Shown: positions 8,866 to 18,054 of the stretch, piece after piece
Numbering within the stretch: the first letter of the stretch is position 1
Layout of the letters: each line of letters opens with the position of its first letter
Assembly: GCA_016219005.1 (NCBI GenBank)
Contig: JACRCN010000050.1
Span: 1-51,533 of the forward strand
DNA length: 51,533 nucleotides
Reading direction: 5' to 3'
From: Deltaproteobacteria bacterium
GTDB taxonomy: Bacteria; Desulfobacterota; Desulfobacteria; Desulfobacterales; SpSt-501
Notes under the pieces: model-generated
What the model saw: only the letters and a program-made list of their open reading frames with translations
Told to the model about the DNA's origin: nothing
Database searches by the model: none
Made by a program: the position numbers and the translations under genes

Positions 8866-8907
8866 CAAGAAATTCTTGGAGCGGCCGGTTGTCAATTTCC
8901 ACGGTGG

Positions 8908-9639
8908 ATGCTACAAAAAGGCATGCATGCGCAGAATGCCACGGCGCCCGCGCCCGCGATCGGCATCCTGGCGATGGACGCCCGCATCGAGCGTATCCCC
9001 GGTGATGTCGGCAATCCCGCCACCTTCCCCTTCCCGGTGCTCTGCCGCACGGTGGCCGGAGCGACCCTGAAGCGCCTCATCGCCGAGCGGGACCCGTCCC
9101 TGCTGGGACCGTTCATCGCTGCCGGGCGGGAACTGGTGCGGGAAGGGGTGAAAGCCCTCACCACCACCTGCGGGTTCATGATCCTCTTCCAGGAGGATCT
9201 CGCACGCGAGATCCCGGTGCCGGTCTTCACCTCGAGCCTGCTGCAGTTGCCCTTCATCGAACGGACCCTGCGGCCCCAGGACCGGATTGGAATCTTGACG
9301 GCGGATGCCGCCAACCTCACCCCGGAACACTTGCGGCGCGCCGGCGGTGATGCGGGCCGACTCACGGTATGCGGCCTTGAAAACGAGCCTTTTTTCCGGG
9401 AGGCGATTTTCTCAGGCAACGGCCGGTTGGATGCCGGTAACGTCGCGGCCGAAGTGGTGGCGCAGGCCCGCCGGATGACGACAGCCGACCCCGCCATCCG
9501 CGCCGTTCTTCTGGAGTGCGCAAACCTTCCGCCTTACGCAGCAGCAGTGCAGAGGGCCGTGGGGTTGCCGGTGTACGACTTCGTCACGATGGTCCACCAC
9601 GTGCAGAGCGCGCTGTTGCGGGCCCCTTTCCGCGATTGA
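8908..9639 (+). CDS. Aspartate/glutamate/hydantoin racemase-family protein
   Basis: A 243-residue protein with the two-cysteine layout of the Asp/Glu racemase superfamily: the first in LTTTCGF (residue 88) and the second in LLECANLPPY (residue 204). These are the positions of the acid/base pair in PLP-independent racemases. The N-terminal IGILAMDARIERIPGDVGNP resembles the substrate-binding start of maleate isomerase and hydantoin racemase relatives. Two ATGs (8908, 8923) are possible starts and neither has a strong ribosome site. It is transcribed away from the TAXI/amine-dehydrogenase operon. It could supply the enantiomer the dehydrogenase uses, but isomerase or decarboxylase activity is also possible in this superfamily. 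Confidence 0.75.
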   Translation: MLQKGMHAQNATAPAPAIGILAMDARIERIPGDVGNPATFPFPVLCRTVAGATLKRLIAERDPSLLGPFIAAGRELVREGVKALTTTCGFMILFQEDLAREIPVPVFTSSLLQLPFIERTLRPQDRIGILTADAANLTPEHLRRAGGDAGRLTVCGLENEPFFREAIFSGNGRLDAGNVAAEVVAQARRMTTADPAIRAVLLECANLPPYAAAVQRAVGLPVYDFVTMVHHVQSALLRAPFRD

Positions 9640-9654
9640 GCCATATCGCCCACT

Positions 9655-10173
9655 CTAGCGGTCGAAGAAGATGTTCTTGCCTGTCGCCGACAAGGGGATG
9701 CCTATCACGAAATCCCAGTCCACCATCTTCATCGCACGGGCGACGGTCCCGATCCGGTACATGATGCGGTTGTCCACGTTGAGCATGCTGGCCGTCTTGA
9801 CGGCCGAGCCCAGGGCAATACCCATGTCGAGCAGACGGAAGGCGCAGGTGGGGCCGGCAAACTCTTTCTCCTTCTTGGCCTGCTGCTCGAAGCGCTTGCA
9901 GTCCGGGTAACCGCAGGCCCCGCAGTCGAGGCCGACCGCCCGTGCGCCTTTGAGGCCGATGAGAACGATGGCCCGGGAGCGGGCCACGCCCTTGGCGTCC
10001 CGGTCGAAGTCCTTCTTGCCGTTGCGTTCGCCGAAGCGGACCATTTCATCCGCGAGCTTCTGAAGGCTCTCTCCTGTCAGGATGCGTGTCTGCACGAAAC
10101 TCACCCCCTTGCTCTTGGGGGCGGTCACCGCGGAGAGTTCCATCAACTTGGCCGCTATTTCAATCCCCTCCAT
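9655..10173 (-). CDS. DUF2148 ferredoxin-like domain protein
   Basis: A 172-residue protein with the DUF2148 pattern: GLDCGACGYPDCKRF, then GPTCAFRLLDMGIALGSAVK. Its four cysteines probably hold an iron-sulfur cluster. The family is common in anaerobic bacteria and archaea, and its role is unknown. The ATG at 10173 sits eight bases after GGAGG and is preferred over a GTG two codons upstream, which lies too close to that site. It converges on the racemase-family gene (15 bp apart) and diverges from dmeF. Confidence 0.8.
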   Translation of the reverse strand: MEGIEIAAKLMELSAVTAPKSKGVSFVQTRILTGESLQKLADEMVRFGERNGKKDFDRDAKGVARSRAIVLIGLKGARAVGLDCGACGYPDCKRFEQQAKKEKEFAGPTCAFRLLDMGIALGSAVKTASMLNVDNRIMYRIGTVARAMKMVDWDFVIGIPLSATGKNIFFDR

Positions 10174-10303
10174 TTTCACGTCCTCCTTCCTTGTTTACAA
10201 GCACGAATCGCCTGCCTATAATCCACAGGCGGTGAAAGGGTTGATGGCTTCGTAAATAGTCCGATTTCGGCATTGCACTTCATCCTGAGAAGGCGATTCT
10301 GAT

Positions 10304-11251
10304 ATGCATATTCATACGCTGCAACGCTGGCAGCACAACCATCGCTTCCATCTGGAGCAGGCCCACGGCGAGCGCTCCACCCGGCGGGTGATGGTGCTCA
10401 CCCTGGGCATGATGGTGATCGAAATCGCCGCCGGAATGGCCTTCGGCTCCATGGCGCTTCTGGCGGACGGGTGGCACATGGGCACGCACGCCGTGGCCCT
10501 GGGTATCACGGCGCTGGCTTATTATTTCGCCCGCCGGCATGCCGACAATCCGCATTTCAGCTTCGGCACGGGCAAGGTGGGAGAGCTCGGCGGCTTCGCC
10601 AGCGCCGTGGTGCTGGCCGTGATCGCACTGATCATGGCCGCTGAATCCGTGCAGCGGCTGATCACCCCCCAGACCATCCACTTCAACCAAGCCATCGCCG
10701 TGGCCGTCGCCGGGCTCATCGTCAACGTGGCCAGCGCTTACATGCTCCAGGACCGGCACGCGCATGACCATGCGGCCGGGCCGGCTCACCACCGCGACCA
10801 CAACCTCAGGGCGGCCTACCTGCACGTGCTCGCCGATGCGCTCACCTCGGTGCTCGCCATCGCAGCACTTCTGACCGGCAAGGCCTTCGGCTGGGTGTGG
10901 ATGGACCCCCTCATGGGGATCACCGGCGCGGCGATCATCACGCGGTGGTCGTATGGGCTGATGCTCGACACGGGGAAAATCCTGCTGGACCGGGATGTGA
11001 ACCCGCGTGTGCTCGCCGACATTACGGCCCGCATGGAAGCCGAAGCCGACAACCGGGTCGCAGACATCCACGTCTGGCGGCTTTCCACGCACAGCCTCGC
11101 GGTGATCGTTTCGATCGTGACCCACTTCCCGCGTCCGCCCGCGCACTACAAGCAACTCCTGGCCGGCTTGCCCGAAATCGAGCACGTGACCGTGGAGGTC
11201 ATCCCCTGCGAAGGGGAATCCTGCGTGAAGCCGCCTGTTCCAAGCGGCTGA
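10304..11251 (+). CDS. dmeF: CDF-family cobalt/nickel (divalent cation) efflux transporter
   Basis: A 315-residue cation diffusion facilitator. The His-rich N-terminus (MHIHTLQRWQHNHRFHLEQA) and the central His loop (DRHAHDHAAG, AHHRDH) match the DmeF subfamily. The metal-site segment LLADGWHMGTHAVALGITAL has the Asp/His pattern of DmeF (D-x2-H-x3-H) rather than the usual HxxxD. A second site follows in LHVLADALTSV. Six hydrophobic segments and a cytoplasmic ferredoxin-like C-terminal domain are present. It should export Co(II), Ni(II) or similar ions in exchange for protons. No DmeR-type repressor is adjacent. The call to subfamily is good; metal preference is inferred from the family. Confidence 0.88.
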   Translation: MHIHTLQRWQHNHRFHLEQAHGERSTRRVMVLTLGMMVIEIAAGMAFGSMALLADGWHMGTHAVALGITALAYYFARRHADNPHFSFGTGKVGELGGFASAVVLAVIALIMAAESVQRLITPQTIHFNQAIAVAVAGLIVNVASAYMLQDRHAHDHAAGPAHHRDHNLRAAYLHVLADALTSVLAIAALLTGKAFGWVWMDPLMGITGAAIITRWSYGLMLDTGKILLDRDVNPRVLADITARMEAEADNRVADIHVWRLSTHSLAVIVSIVTHFPRPPAHYKQLLAGLPEIEHVTVEVIPCEGESCVKPPVPSG

Positions 11252-11264
11252 ACCCGCAACGAAA

Positions 11265-11296
11265 CGGGGGCGACTGCGGTACCGCAGTCACCCCCG
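11265..11296. repeat. Long inverted repeat between convergent dmeF and pckG
   Basis: A near-perfect 32-bp inverted repeat. The inner 18 bases (GACTGCGGTACCGCAGTC) are a perfect palindrome, flanked by CGGGGG and CCCCCG with one mismatch. It lies between two convergent genes and could slow polymerase from both sides, but neither side has a run of T. Confidence 0.6.
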
Positions 11297-11393
11297 GTGG
11301 TGTCAATCCGGCGCTCGCTCCGTTCGCCGTCATAGAGCTCTCTGTCCGCCCCCGCGCCCTGTCAGTGGGGTCAGAAGGGCTACATGGCATGGT

Positions 11394-13181
11394 CTACCCC
11401 AGGCGCTGCACCAGTAATTTGAGCTGGGCGCTGAGGCGTGCGGGCAGGCGATCGCCGAACCGGTTGAAGTGTTTTTCCATGTCCGGGACCTCGGCCTTGA
11501 ATGCCGGTACGTCGACGCGCATCAGTTCCGCGAAGTCCTGGGCCGGGATGGAAAGACCGGTCAGATCGAGTTCCCCTTCCAGCGGCAGCAGACCGATGGG
11601 GGTTTCGCGCGCGCCGACCTTGCCGCCGACCCGGTCGCACATCCACTTCAGCACGCGGCTGTTCTCGCTGTAGCCGGGCCACAGCCACTTGCCCGCAGGA
11701 CTCTTGCGGAACCAGTTCACGTAGAAGATGCGCGGGGCCTTGGCGCCCAGCTTGTCGCCCATGGCGAACCAGTGCTGGAAATAATCGCCCATGTTATAGC
11801 CGCAAAAGGGCGTCATGGCGAAGGGGTCGCGGCGCAGGTTGCCCACCGCTCCGATGTTGGCGGCCGTGGTCTCGGAGGCGGCGGTGGAGCCCATGAAGAC
11901 CCCGTGGTCCCAGTTGTAGGCCTCGTGCACCAGCGGCACCACACTGGCCCGGCGGCCGCCGAAGATGAAGATGTCGATCGGCACCCCTTCCAGCTTCTCC
12001 CAGTCCGGGCTGATGACCGGGCACTGCTTTGCCGGCGCAGTGAATCGGGCGTTGGGGTGGGCGGCGTCGGACTTGCTGGCGGGGGTCCAATCCCTGCCTT
12101 TCCAGTCGATGGCATGCGCCGGAGGCTTGCCGTCGAAGCCCTCCCACCAGATGTCGCCGTCGTCGGTCAGGGCGCAGTTGGTGAAAATGGTGTTGGCCTT
12201 TATCGAGTCCATGGCCGAGCGGTTGGAGTTGTAGGACGTGCCGGGGGCGACCCCGAAGAACCCGCTCTCGGGGTTGATGGCGTACAGCCGGCCGTCGGGG
12301 CCGATCTTCATCCAGGAGATGTCGTCCCCGATGCACTCGGCCTTCCAGCCCGCGATGGTCGGGTTGATCATGGCAAGATTGGTCTTGCCGCAGGCCGAGG
12401 GGAAGGCGGCCGCGATGTGGAAGCGCCGGCCCTCGGGGTTGGTCAGTCGCAGGATCAGCATGTGCTCCGCCATCCAGCCCTCGCGCCGGGCAACGGCCGA
12501 TGCAATTCTCAGTGCCAGGCACTTTTTCCCGAGCAGGGCGTTGCCGCCGTAACCCGAGCCGTAGGACCAAATCAGATTTTCCTGCGGGAAGTGGCTGATA
12601 TATTTTTGCTCGATGGGCGCGCACGGCCAGGCCGTATCCTTCCGGCCCTTCTCAAGCGGTGCGCCGATGGAGTGCAGGCAAGGGATGAACTCCCCGTCCT
12701 GGCCCAGCGCATCGAGGACCCGCGTGCCGACCCGGGTCATGATGTGCATGTTACAGACCACGTAAGGGCTGTCGGTAATCTCGATGCCGATCTTGGCGAG
12801 CGGCGAGCCGATCGGCCCCATCGAGAAGGGGATGACGTACATGGTGCGGCCCCGCATGCAGCCCTTGTAGAAACCCCTCATGGTGGCCTTGAGCTCACCC
12901 GGGTCGATCCAGTTGTTGGTCGGGCCGGCCTCGAGCTTGGTGGGCGTGCTGATGTAGGTGCGGTCCTCGACCCGGGCGACATCGCTCGGGTCGGAGCGAA
13001 ACAGGAAGCTATTGGGGCGTTTCTTGAGCGGGATGGCCATGCCGCTGGCGACCATCTGGGCCATGAAGCGGTTGTATTCCTCGACCGAACCGTCGCACCA
13101 GCAGATGTCGTCCGGCTGGCACATGGCGGCTGATTCCTGTACCCACTGGTTGAGCTTGGTGTTGGCAGAAGGTGATTTCAT
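11394..13181 (-). CDS. pckG: Phosphoenolpyruvate carboxykinase (GTP)
   Basis: A 595-residue enzyme, the usual size for GTP-type PEPCK. The kinase P-loop motif is [12 protein letters not shown], followed by the metal/PEP site around [10 protein letters not shown]. The conserved FGGRRAS and [18 protein letters not shown] segments are also present. It interconverts oxaloacetate + GTP and PEP + GDP + CO2 and serves gluconeogenesis from organic acids. This fits a bacterium that grows on carboxylates imported by TRAP systems. It starts at 13181 with AAGG close upstream. It appears monocistronic, with an inverted repeat about 100 bp after its stop. Confidence 0.97.
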   Translation of the reverse strand: MKSPSANTKLNQWVQESAAMCQPDDICWCDGSVEEYNRFMAQMVASGMAIPLKKRPNSFLFRSDPSDVARVEDRTYISTPTKLEAGPTNNWIDPGELKATMRGFYKGCMRGRTMYVIPFSMGPIGSPLAKIGIEITDSPYVVCNMHIMTRVGTRVLDALGQDGEFIPCLHSIGAPLEKGRKDTAWPCAPIEQKYISHFPQENLIWSYGSGYGGNALLGKKCLALRIASAVARREGWMAEHMLILRLTNPEGRRFHIAAAFPSACGKTNLAMINPTIAGWKAECIGDDISWMKIGPDGRLYAINPESGFFGVAPGTSYNSNRSAMDSIKANTIFTNCALTDDGDIWWEGFDGKPPAHAIDWKGRDWTPASKSDAAHPNARFTAPAKQCPVISPDWEKLEGVPIDIFIFGGRRASVVPLVHEAYNWDHGVFMGSTAASETTAANIGAVGNLRRDPFAMTPFCGYNMGDYFQHWFAMGDKLGAKAPRIFYVNWFRKSPAGKWLWPGYSENSRVLKWMCDRVGGKVGARETPIGLLPLEGELDLTGLSIPAQDFAELMRVDVPAFKAEVPDMEKHFNRFGDRLPARLSAQLKLLVQRLG

Positions 13182-13301
13182 GCCTTTTCAGTCTCCGATT
13201 CTTGAATTTAGTAACCGAATGTAACCTTTGACGTTATTTTACCCCGTGTGGGTTGTCAAGGAAAACTGGGAATCTTGAGGCCGCCTCCCGAAAGCTACTC
13301 T

Positions 13302-14183
13302 TCAGAATGGCGGGGAAACCGGAATCCCGGCTGAGAAGCCTTGCTCGGCGGCTTTGATGTCAAGGTGCAGGCTTGCGATCTGCTCCAGCGGAGGGTAGGA
13401 GCGGCGCGCGAGGACCCGGGCGTCCACCGTCTTGATGTATTTCCGGCAGGACGCACAGGCGTCCACGCGGTACTCCGGTTCTTCGTCGCTGTAGAGGAAG
13501 AGCAGGCGTTCTTGATCCCGGTTGCCGCAGAATGGGCACAGGGCCCGCCGCAGGGGCCACTTGTGCCAACAGAAGCTGCAGAAAAGAGACCGTTGGCCGT
13601 CGCCCTCCAGCCAGGACAGGCCGGGGGGGCTGCCGCATATCGGGCAGTATCCCTGCTCCCAGACCGGCGCACCCGTCAGGAAGCCGGAAAGCTGCCGCGC
13701 GCAGCAGCGCAGCGCAGGCCGCAGGCTGTGGTAGAGGAAGAAGGCCAGGGCCTGCGGGTCCACGCCGATGCCCGCGGCGGCCCGCGTCATGCCGGATTCA
13801 TCTTCGTTGAGAAAATCCCGGAAAAGCGGGTCCATCCCTGCACTCTTTAAAGACAGAATCCGGGCGGAGTTGGAAAGCCCGGTCCCGGAATCGACGGCGA
13901 TGCGGCAGATCTTTCCGAGAAGCACGCCGGCCGCGGCCGGGTCATAGGCCATCTCTGAGACCGGCAACAGGGGCAACTGCTCCCGGCGCCGAATGGCGAG
14001 CAGATCCTCCGGAATCACTACCGGCTCCAGCCGGATTCGCTGCCGCGCGTCTTCCTGGGCCGCAAAGATCCGCCCGTAGAATGCGATCAGGTCACGGTAA
14101 GCCGGTTTGGCGGCAATCATCGCCTCCGCCGCCTGGTTCACCGCCTCAGGAGTAATGTCCAGGGACTCTTGCATGCCGGCCAT
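13302..14183 (-). CDS. fdhE: Formate dehydrogenase accessory protein FdhE
   Basis: A 293-residue protein with the FdhE zinc/iron-sulfur knuckles in order: CPICGSPPGLSWL, CSFCWHKW, CPFCGNRD and CASCRKYIKTVD. This is the classical C-terminal rubredoxin-like metal domain. FdhE binds the catalytic subunit of periplasmic formate dehydrogenases and is needed for their maturation before Tat export. It follows fdhA-fdhB on the same strand but is separated from fdhB by a strong intrinsic terminator at 14209-14245, so it is probably made at a lower level by read-through. The start has only a weak ribosome site; ATG 14174 is an alternative. Confidence 0.93.
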   Translation of the reverse strand: MAGMQESLDITPEAVNQAAEAMIAAKPAYRDLIAFYGRIFAAQEDARQRIRLEPVVIPEDLLAIRRREQLPLLPVSEMAYDPAAAGVLLGKICRIAVDSGTGLSNSARILSLKSAGMDPLFRDFLNEDESGMTRAAAGIGVDPQALAFFLYHSLRPALRCCARQLSGFLTGAPVWEQGYCPICGSPPGLSWLEGDGQRSLFCSFCWHKWPLRRALCPFCGNRDQERLLFLYSDEEPEYRVDACASCRKYIKTVDARVLARRSYPPLEQIASLHLDIKAAEQGFSAGIPVSPPF

Positions 14184-14208
14184 ACCACCAGCGCCATTTC
14201 GTGTTGTT

Positions 14209-14245
14209 AAAAAAACAAGGGGAGAGAACGCGATCCCTCCCCTTG
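14209..14245 (-). terminator. Rho-independent terminator between fdhB and fdhE
   Basis: On the minus strand a 9-bp perfect stem (CAAGGGGAG / CTCCCCTTG) with a 12-base loop is followed directly by seven T. This is the clearest intrinsic terminator in the window. It sits 24 bp after the fdhB stop and 25 bp before the fdhE start. Confidence 0.9.
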
Positions 14246-14269
14246 CAACGCTGACCCAATCCGATGCAC

Positions 14270-14989
14270 CTACCCCAGCCGTGCGAAGAGATCCGTGAAC
14301 GGCCGGAACAACCGCTGCATGGCCATCGCGCGCGTCATGTCAAACTCGCGCTGTGAGGCCACCGCATACTCCCAATAGGTGGTCGGCTCGAAGGCGGTGA
14401 GGTAGATCACCCGCACCTTGTCGGGGTTGAGCAGGGTCGCCTTCGGGAACTTGTGCCTGACTTCGGCCAGGCGCACCCGGGCGTACTCCCGCATGTCCTT
14501 GTATTCGCCGAAGTTCATAGTGCCGGTGGGGCAGGCCTTGACGCAGGCCGGCAGCAGGCCGTTGCTCACCCGGTCGTTGCACATGTCGCATTTGGCGAGG
14601 CTGCCGTCCGGCCCCTTGCGCGGGATGTTGTAGGGGCAGGAGGAAATGATGCTGTCGGCATCCAGGTCCTTGGTGACGCGGGTGTAGAGCACGGCGCCGG
14701 TGGCCCTGTCCTTGTAGATGGCGGTCGGCTCGCCGGCGGCCTCCAGGCAGGGCGGCTCCAGGCAGTGCCGGCACTGGTCCGCGAAGAAGAGCCACCTCAG
14801 TTTGTTGTCGATCTCGGCTTCGGTCATGCGCACGAGCTTGTAGGTCGTGAAGTTGAGATCTTCGGGGTTCTGATACGACCCGTGGTTGGTGGTTTTATCG
14901 CCGGGCAGCCCGTGCCATTGCTTGCAGGCAACTTGGCAGCCCCGGCAGGCGGTACAGGTGGTGGTATCAACGAAAAAGGCTTTGGTCAT
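14270..14989 (-). CDS. fdhB: Formate dehydrogenase iron-sulfur (beta) subunit
   Basis: A 239-residue four-cluster ferredoxin-type subunit. The cluster ligands appear as CTACRGCQVAC, CRHCLEPPC, CDMCNDR and CVKACPTG. It pairs with the selenocysteine catalytic subunit encoded 20 bp upstream and passes electrons onward, in Desulfovibrio-type enzymes to a periplasmic cytochrome c3. It has no signal peptide or C-terminal membrane helix, so it should be carried across the membrane with FdhA by the Tat system and remain soluble. The ribosome site GGAGGTGA precedes the start. Confidence 0.95.
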   Translation of the reverse strand: MTKAFFVDTTTCTACRGCQVACKQWHGLPGDKTTNHGSYQNPEDLNFTTYKLVRMTEAEIDNKLRWLFFADQCRHCLEPPCLEAAGEPTAIYKDRATGAVLYTRVTKDLDADSIISSCPYNIPRKGPDGSLAKCDMCNDRVSNGLLPACVKACPTGTMNFGEYKDMREYARVRLAEVRHKFPKATLLNPDKVRVIYLTAFEPTTYWEYAVASQREFDMTRAMAMQRLFRPFTDLFARLG

Positions 14990-15009
14990 CTCAGCTCACC
15001 TCCTTTCGA

Positions 15010-18000
15010 TCATATCTTCACGATGTTGACCATGAAGGCCTTGGATTCTGGAATGCGGGTGTTGGGATCCCCGGTGGAGGGAGTCAGCAGGTTGACACTC
15101 TCCTCTTTCCCGCTCGCCGGCCAGCGCCAGCCGTAGTGCCAGGGGAAACCGACCTCGTGCACCACGATGTCTGCCAATTTGAACGGCTTGAAGCGCTTGG
15201 TCACGATGGCGGTGCACTCGACCTGGCCCCGGGCCGTGACGGCCTTCACGCGCTCGCCGTTCTTGATCTGCCTGAGGGCCGCCAGTTCCTCGCTCATTTC
15301 CACGAACATCTGGGGCTGCATTTCCATCAACCAGGACTGGTAGCGGGTCATGAGTCCGGTCTGCCAGTGCTCGCTCACCCGGTAGGTGGTGCCCACGTAA
15401 GGAAAGCGCGGGTCGCAGGTCGCGAAAGCGTCGGCCTTGCCGCCCCACACCGGCGCCGTGGGATTGATTCGCTGGGCATTCATGTAGTTCTTCTCCACGG
15501 GGCACTCGAGCGGCTCGTAGTGTTCCGGGAAGGGTCCGTCCTTCAAGCCCGCTCCGAAAATCGTGGCAAAGCCGTGGCGGGTCATGATGAACGGCCACCG
15601 GGCCTTGGCGTTCGGGGATTGCAGGTTTTCCAGGGGGGGCCACGGCCCGTCGGGAACATCGCCCACCCATTTGCTGCCGTCCCACTTGATCACCCAGTCC
15701 TTCGGATCGTAGGGCTGCCCCTGGAGATCGACCGAGGCGCGGTTGTAGATGATGCGCCGGTTGACCGGCCAGGCCCAGGCGAACTCGGGGTACAGGCCGA
15801 TGCCGTTCGGCGCATCCTGCAGGTTGCGGCGGGCGGCCATGTTGCCCTTTTCGGTGTAGCTGCCGCAGTAGACCCAGCAGCCTGAGGAAGTGCTGCCGTT
15901 GGCCTGCAGCAGGCCGAACGTCGGCACCAGGGTTCCCTTCTTGTACACCGTGCCGTCGATGGTGACATCCTCGAGAAAGTAGCCGTTGACCGTCTTGGCC
16001 ACCTTGTGCGGTTCGAATTCACCATGCGAGTCGGCATAATCCCATTTCAGGCCGAGAATAGGCTCGGGGAAGGCCCCGCCTTCTTTTTTGTAAAGTTCCT
16101 TGAGCTTGTTGCCCAGGGCCAGGATGATGTCGCCGTCCGGGCGGCTTTCGCCCAGGGGCTTGGGCCCCTGATAGCGCCACTGCATCCAGCGGCCGCTGTT
16201 GGTAATGCTGCCTTCTTTTTCCACCGAGACGCAGGCCGGCAGCATGAACACCTCGGTCTTGATCTTGGCGGGGTCCATGCCGGGACCGCGCCAGAACGAT
16301 CCGGTCTCGTTGTCGAAGAGATTGACGTTCACCATCCAGTCCAGGTTCTTCATGGCCGCACGGGTTTTGCCGGCGTTCGCCCCGCTGCAGGCCGGGTTCA
16401 TGCCCCAGGCGAAGAACCCTTTGATGCTTCCATTGTACATGGCGTCGAAGAGATCCAGCCAGCTGTAGGCCTTGCCGGCATCCAGTTTGGGCATCCACGG
16501 GTAGCCGAACTCGTTGTTCGCCGTGGCGGCATCGCCGAAGTAGGCCTTGAGCAGGCTTACCATGTACTTGGGTTCGTTCTGCCACCAGTTGGCGCTCAGC
16601 GGGTCGCTGCTCTTGGGCCGGCGCTTCAGGTAGTCCTCGAGCTTCGGCCAGTTGGTGGCCGGGGTTGCGATGTAGCCGGGCAGGATGTGGAACAACAGCC
16701 CGTGGTCGGTGGAGCCCTGGACGTTGGACTCCCCGCGCAGCGCATTCACGCCGCCGCCCGCCACCCCCATGTTGGCGAGCAGCGTCTGGATGATGGACAT
16801 GGCGCGGATGTTCTGGACGCCGACGGTGTGCTGGGTCCAGCCCATGGCGTACATGATAGTGCCGGCCTTGCCCTTGGCGCCGGTGGCGGCATAGGCCTTG
16901 TAGACCTCCAGCAGATCCTTCTTCGGGGTGCCGGTGATCTTGGAGACCTGATCCGGGGCGTAACGGGAGTAATGGGTTTTGAGCAGCTGAAACACGCAGC
17001 GTTTGTCCTGGAGCGTCAAATCCTTCTTGGGGACACCGCTCGCATCCAGCTGGTAGGTCCACTTGCTCGCGTCGTAGGCCCGCTTGCCTGCGTCGTAGCC
17101 CGAATACAGCCCGTCCTTGAAATCGAATCCATCACCGACCAGAAAGGAGGCATCCGAGTAAGCGACAACGTCCGCCTCATTGTAAAGCTTATTGTCAATG
17201 ATGTACTTGATCATGCCGCCCAGGAAGGCGATGTCCGTCCCGGAACGCAGGGGCGCGTAAATGTCCGCTTTGGCGGAGGTCCGGGTGAAGCGGGGGTCCA
17301 CGCTGATGAGCTTGCCCCCCCGGCTCTGGGCCTCGGTGACGTATTTCATGGAAATGGGGTGGTTCTCGGCAGCGTTGCTGCCCATGATCAGAATGCAGTC
17401 GCTGTTTTTAAGGTCGATCCAGTGGTTGGTCATCGCGCCGCGTCCGAACGACTCTGCCAGAGCCGCTACAGTCGCGCTGTGTCAGATACGGGCCTGGTGC
17501 TCGATGTAGACCAGCCCCATCGCACGCAGCATGGCCTGGTAGGCCCAGCACTCCTCGTTGTCCAGCGCGGCACTGCCCACCGAGGCGATGGCCTCGGTGC
17601 GGTTGACGCTCTCGCCCCTGGTGTTCTTGACCATGAAAGTGGCATCGCGCGTGGCCTTGACCCGCTTCGCGATGTTTTCAAGTGCCCAGTCCCAGGACAC
17701 CGGCTTCCATTCCTTTGCGCCGGGCGCCCGATACATGGGCCGGGTCAGTCGCTGCTTGTTTTCCGCCAGCTGGTGCAGGGAAGAACCTTTGGAGCAGAGT
17801 GACCCGCGGTTGATGACGTGGTCCGGGTCGCCCTCGATGTTGATGACCCGGCCATCCTTCTGGCTGGTGGATACGATGGCCCCGCAGCCCACCGCGCAGT
17901 AGGGACAAATCGTGGTCGTCTCCTTGGCGGATTTGGTCCGAAGCTCCTTGGCGTGAGCCACGACCGGAGTAAGATCGGATCCCAGGCCGCTGAATGCCAC

Positions 18001-18054
18001 GCCTGCGGCGGCGGCACCCGTAACCCGGGCAAACTGCCTGCGTGTCAGATTCAT
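15010..18054 (-). CDS. fdhA: Periplasmic formate dehydrogenase catalytic (alpha) subunit, selenoprotein
   Basis: A 1014-residue molybdo/tungsto-bis-MGD enzyme that oxidises formate to CO2. The reading frame is interrupted by an in-frame TGA at 17482-17484 (residue 191) in the context HQARI-Sec-HSATVAAL. This is the exact place where selenocysteine ligates the metal in FdnG/FdhA, so the two open halves are one gene. It begins with a Tat signal (MNLTRRQFAR, cleavage near VVAHA). The [4Fe-4S] ligands are in CPYCAVGC and SLCSKG. The C-terminal MGD-binding domain is present. Length and lack of a membrane subunit match the soluble periplasmic enzyme of Desulfobacterota. First gene of fdhABE; AGGAG precedes the start. 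Confidence 0.96.
17448..17475 (-). promoter_or_regulatory. Candidate bacterial SECIS hairpin in fdhA
   Basis: Six bases after the UGA codon, GCGACU can pair with AGUCGU (five Watson-Crick pairs and one G-U) around a 16-base loop that holds GGCUCU. Bacterial SECIS elements lie in this place and bind SelB. The pairing was read by eye, so the exact fold is uncertain. Confidence 0.6.

Noticed and set aside
11469-13133. 554-codon plus-strand frame opposite pckG
   Set aside because: Antisense shadow of a highly conserved enzyme; composition dominated by Gly, Val, Arg and Asp without motifs.
13182-13301. pckG promoter from TTGACA near 13254
   Set aside because: The nearest good -10 (TAAAAT) is only 12 bases away and the box at 17 bases is poor, so no promoter is claimed.
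17482-17484. Frame-breaking stop in the formate dehydrogenase gene, suggesting a pseudogene
   Set aside because: The TGA is at the conserved selenocysteine position with the expected flanking residues, and the frame is intact on both sides.
16006-17802. 598-codon open frame on the plus strand opposite fdhA
   Set aside because: It is antisense to a well-supported selenoprotein gene; its composition (Gly, Val, His, Ala rich) is that of a mirror frame in GC-rich coding DNA and no motif is present.
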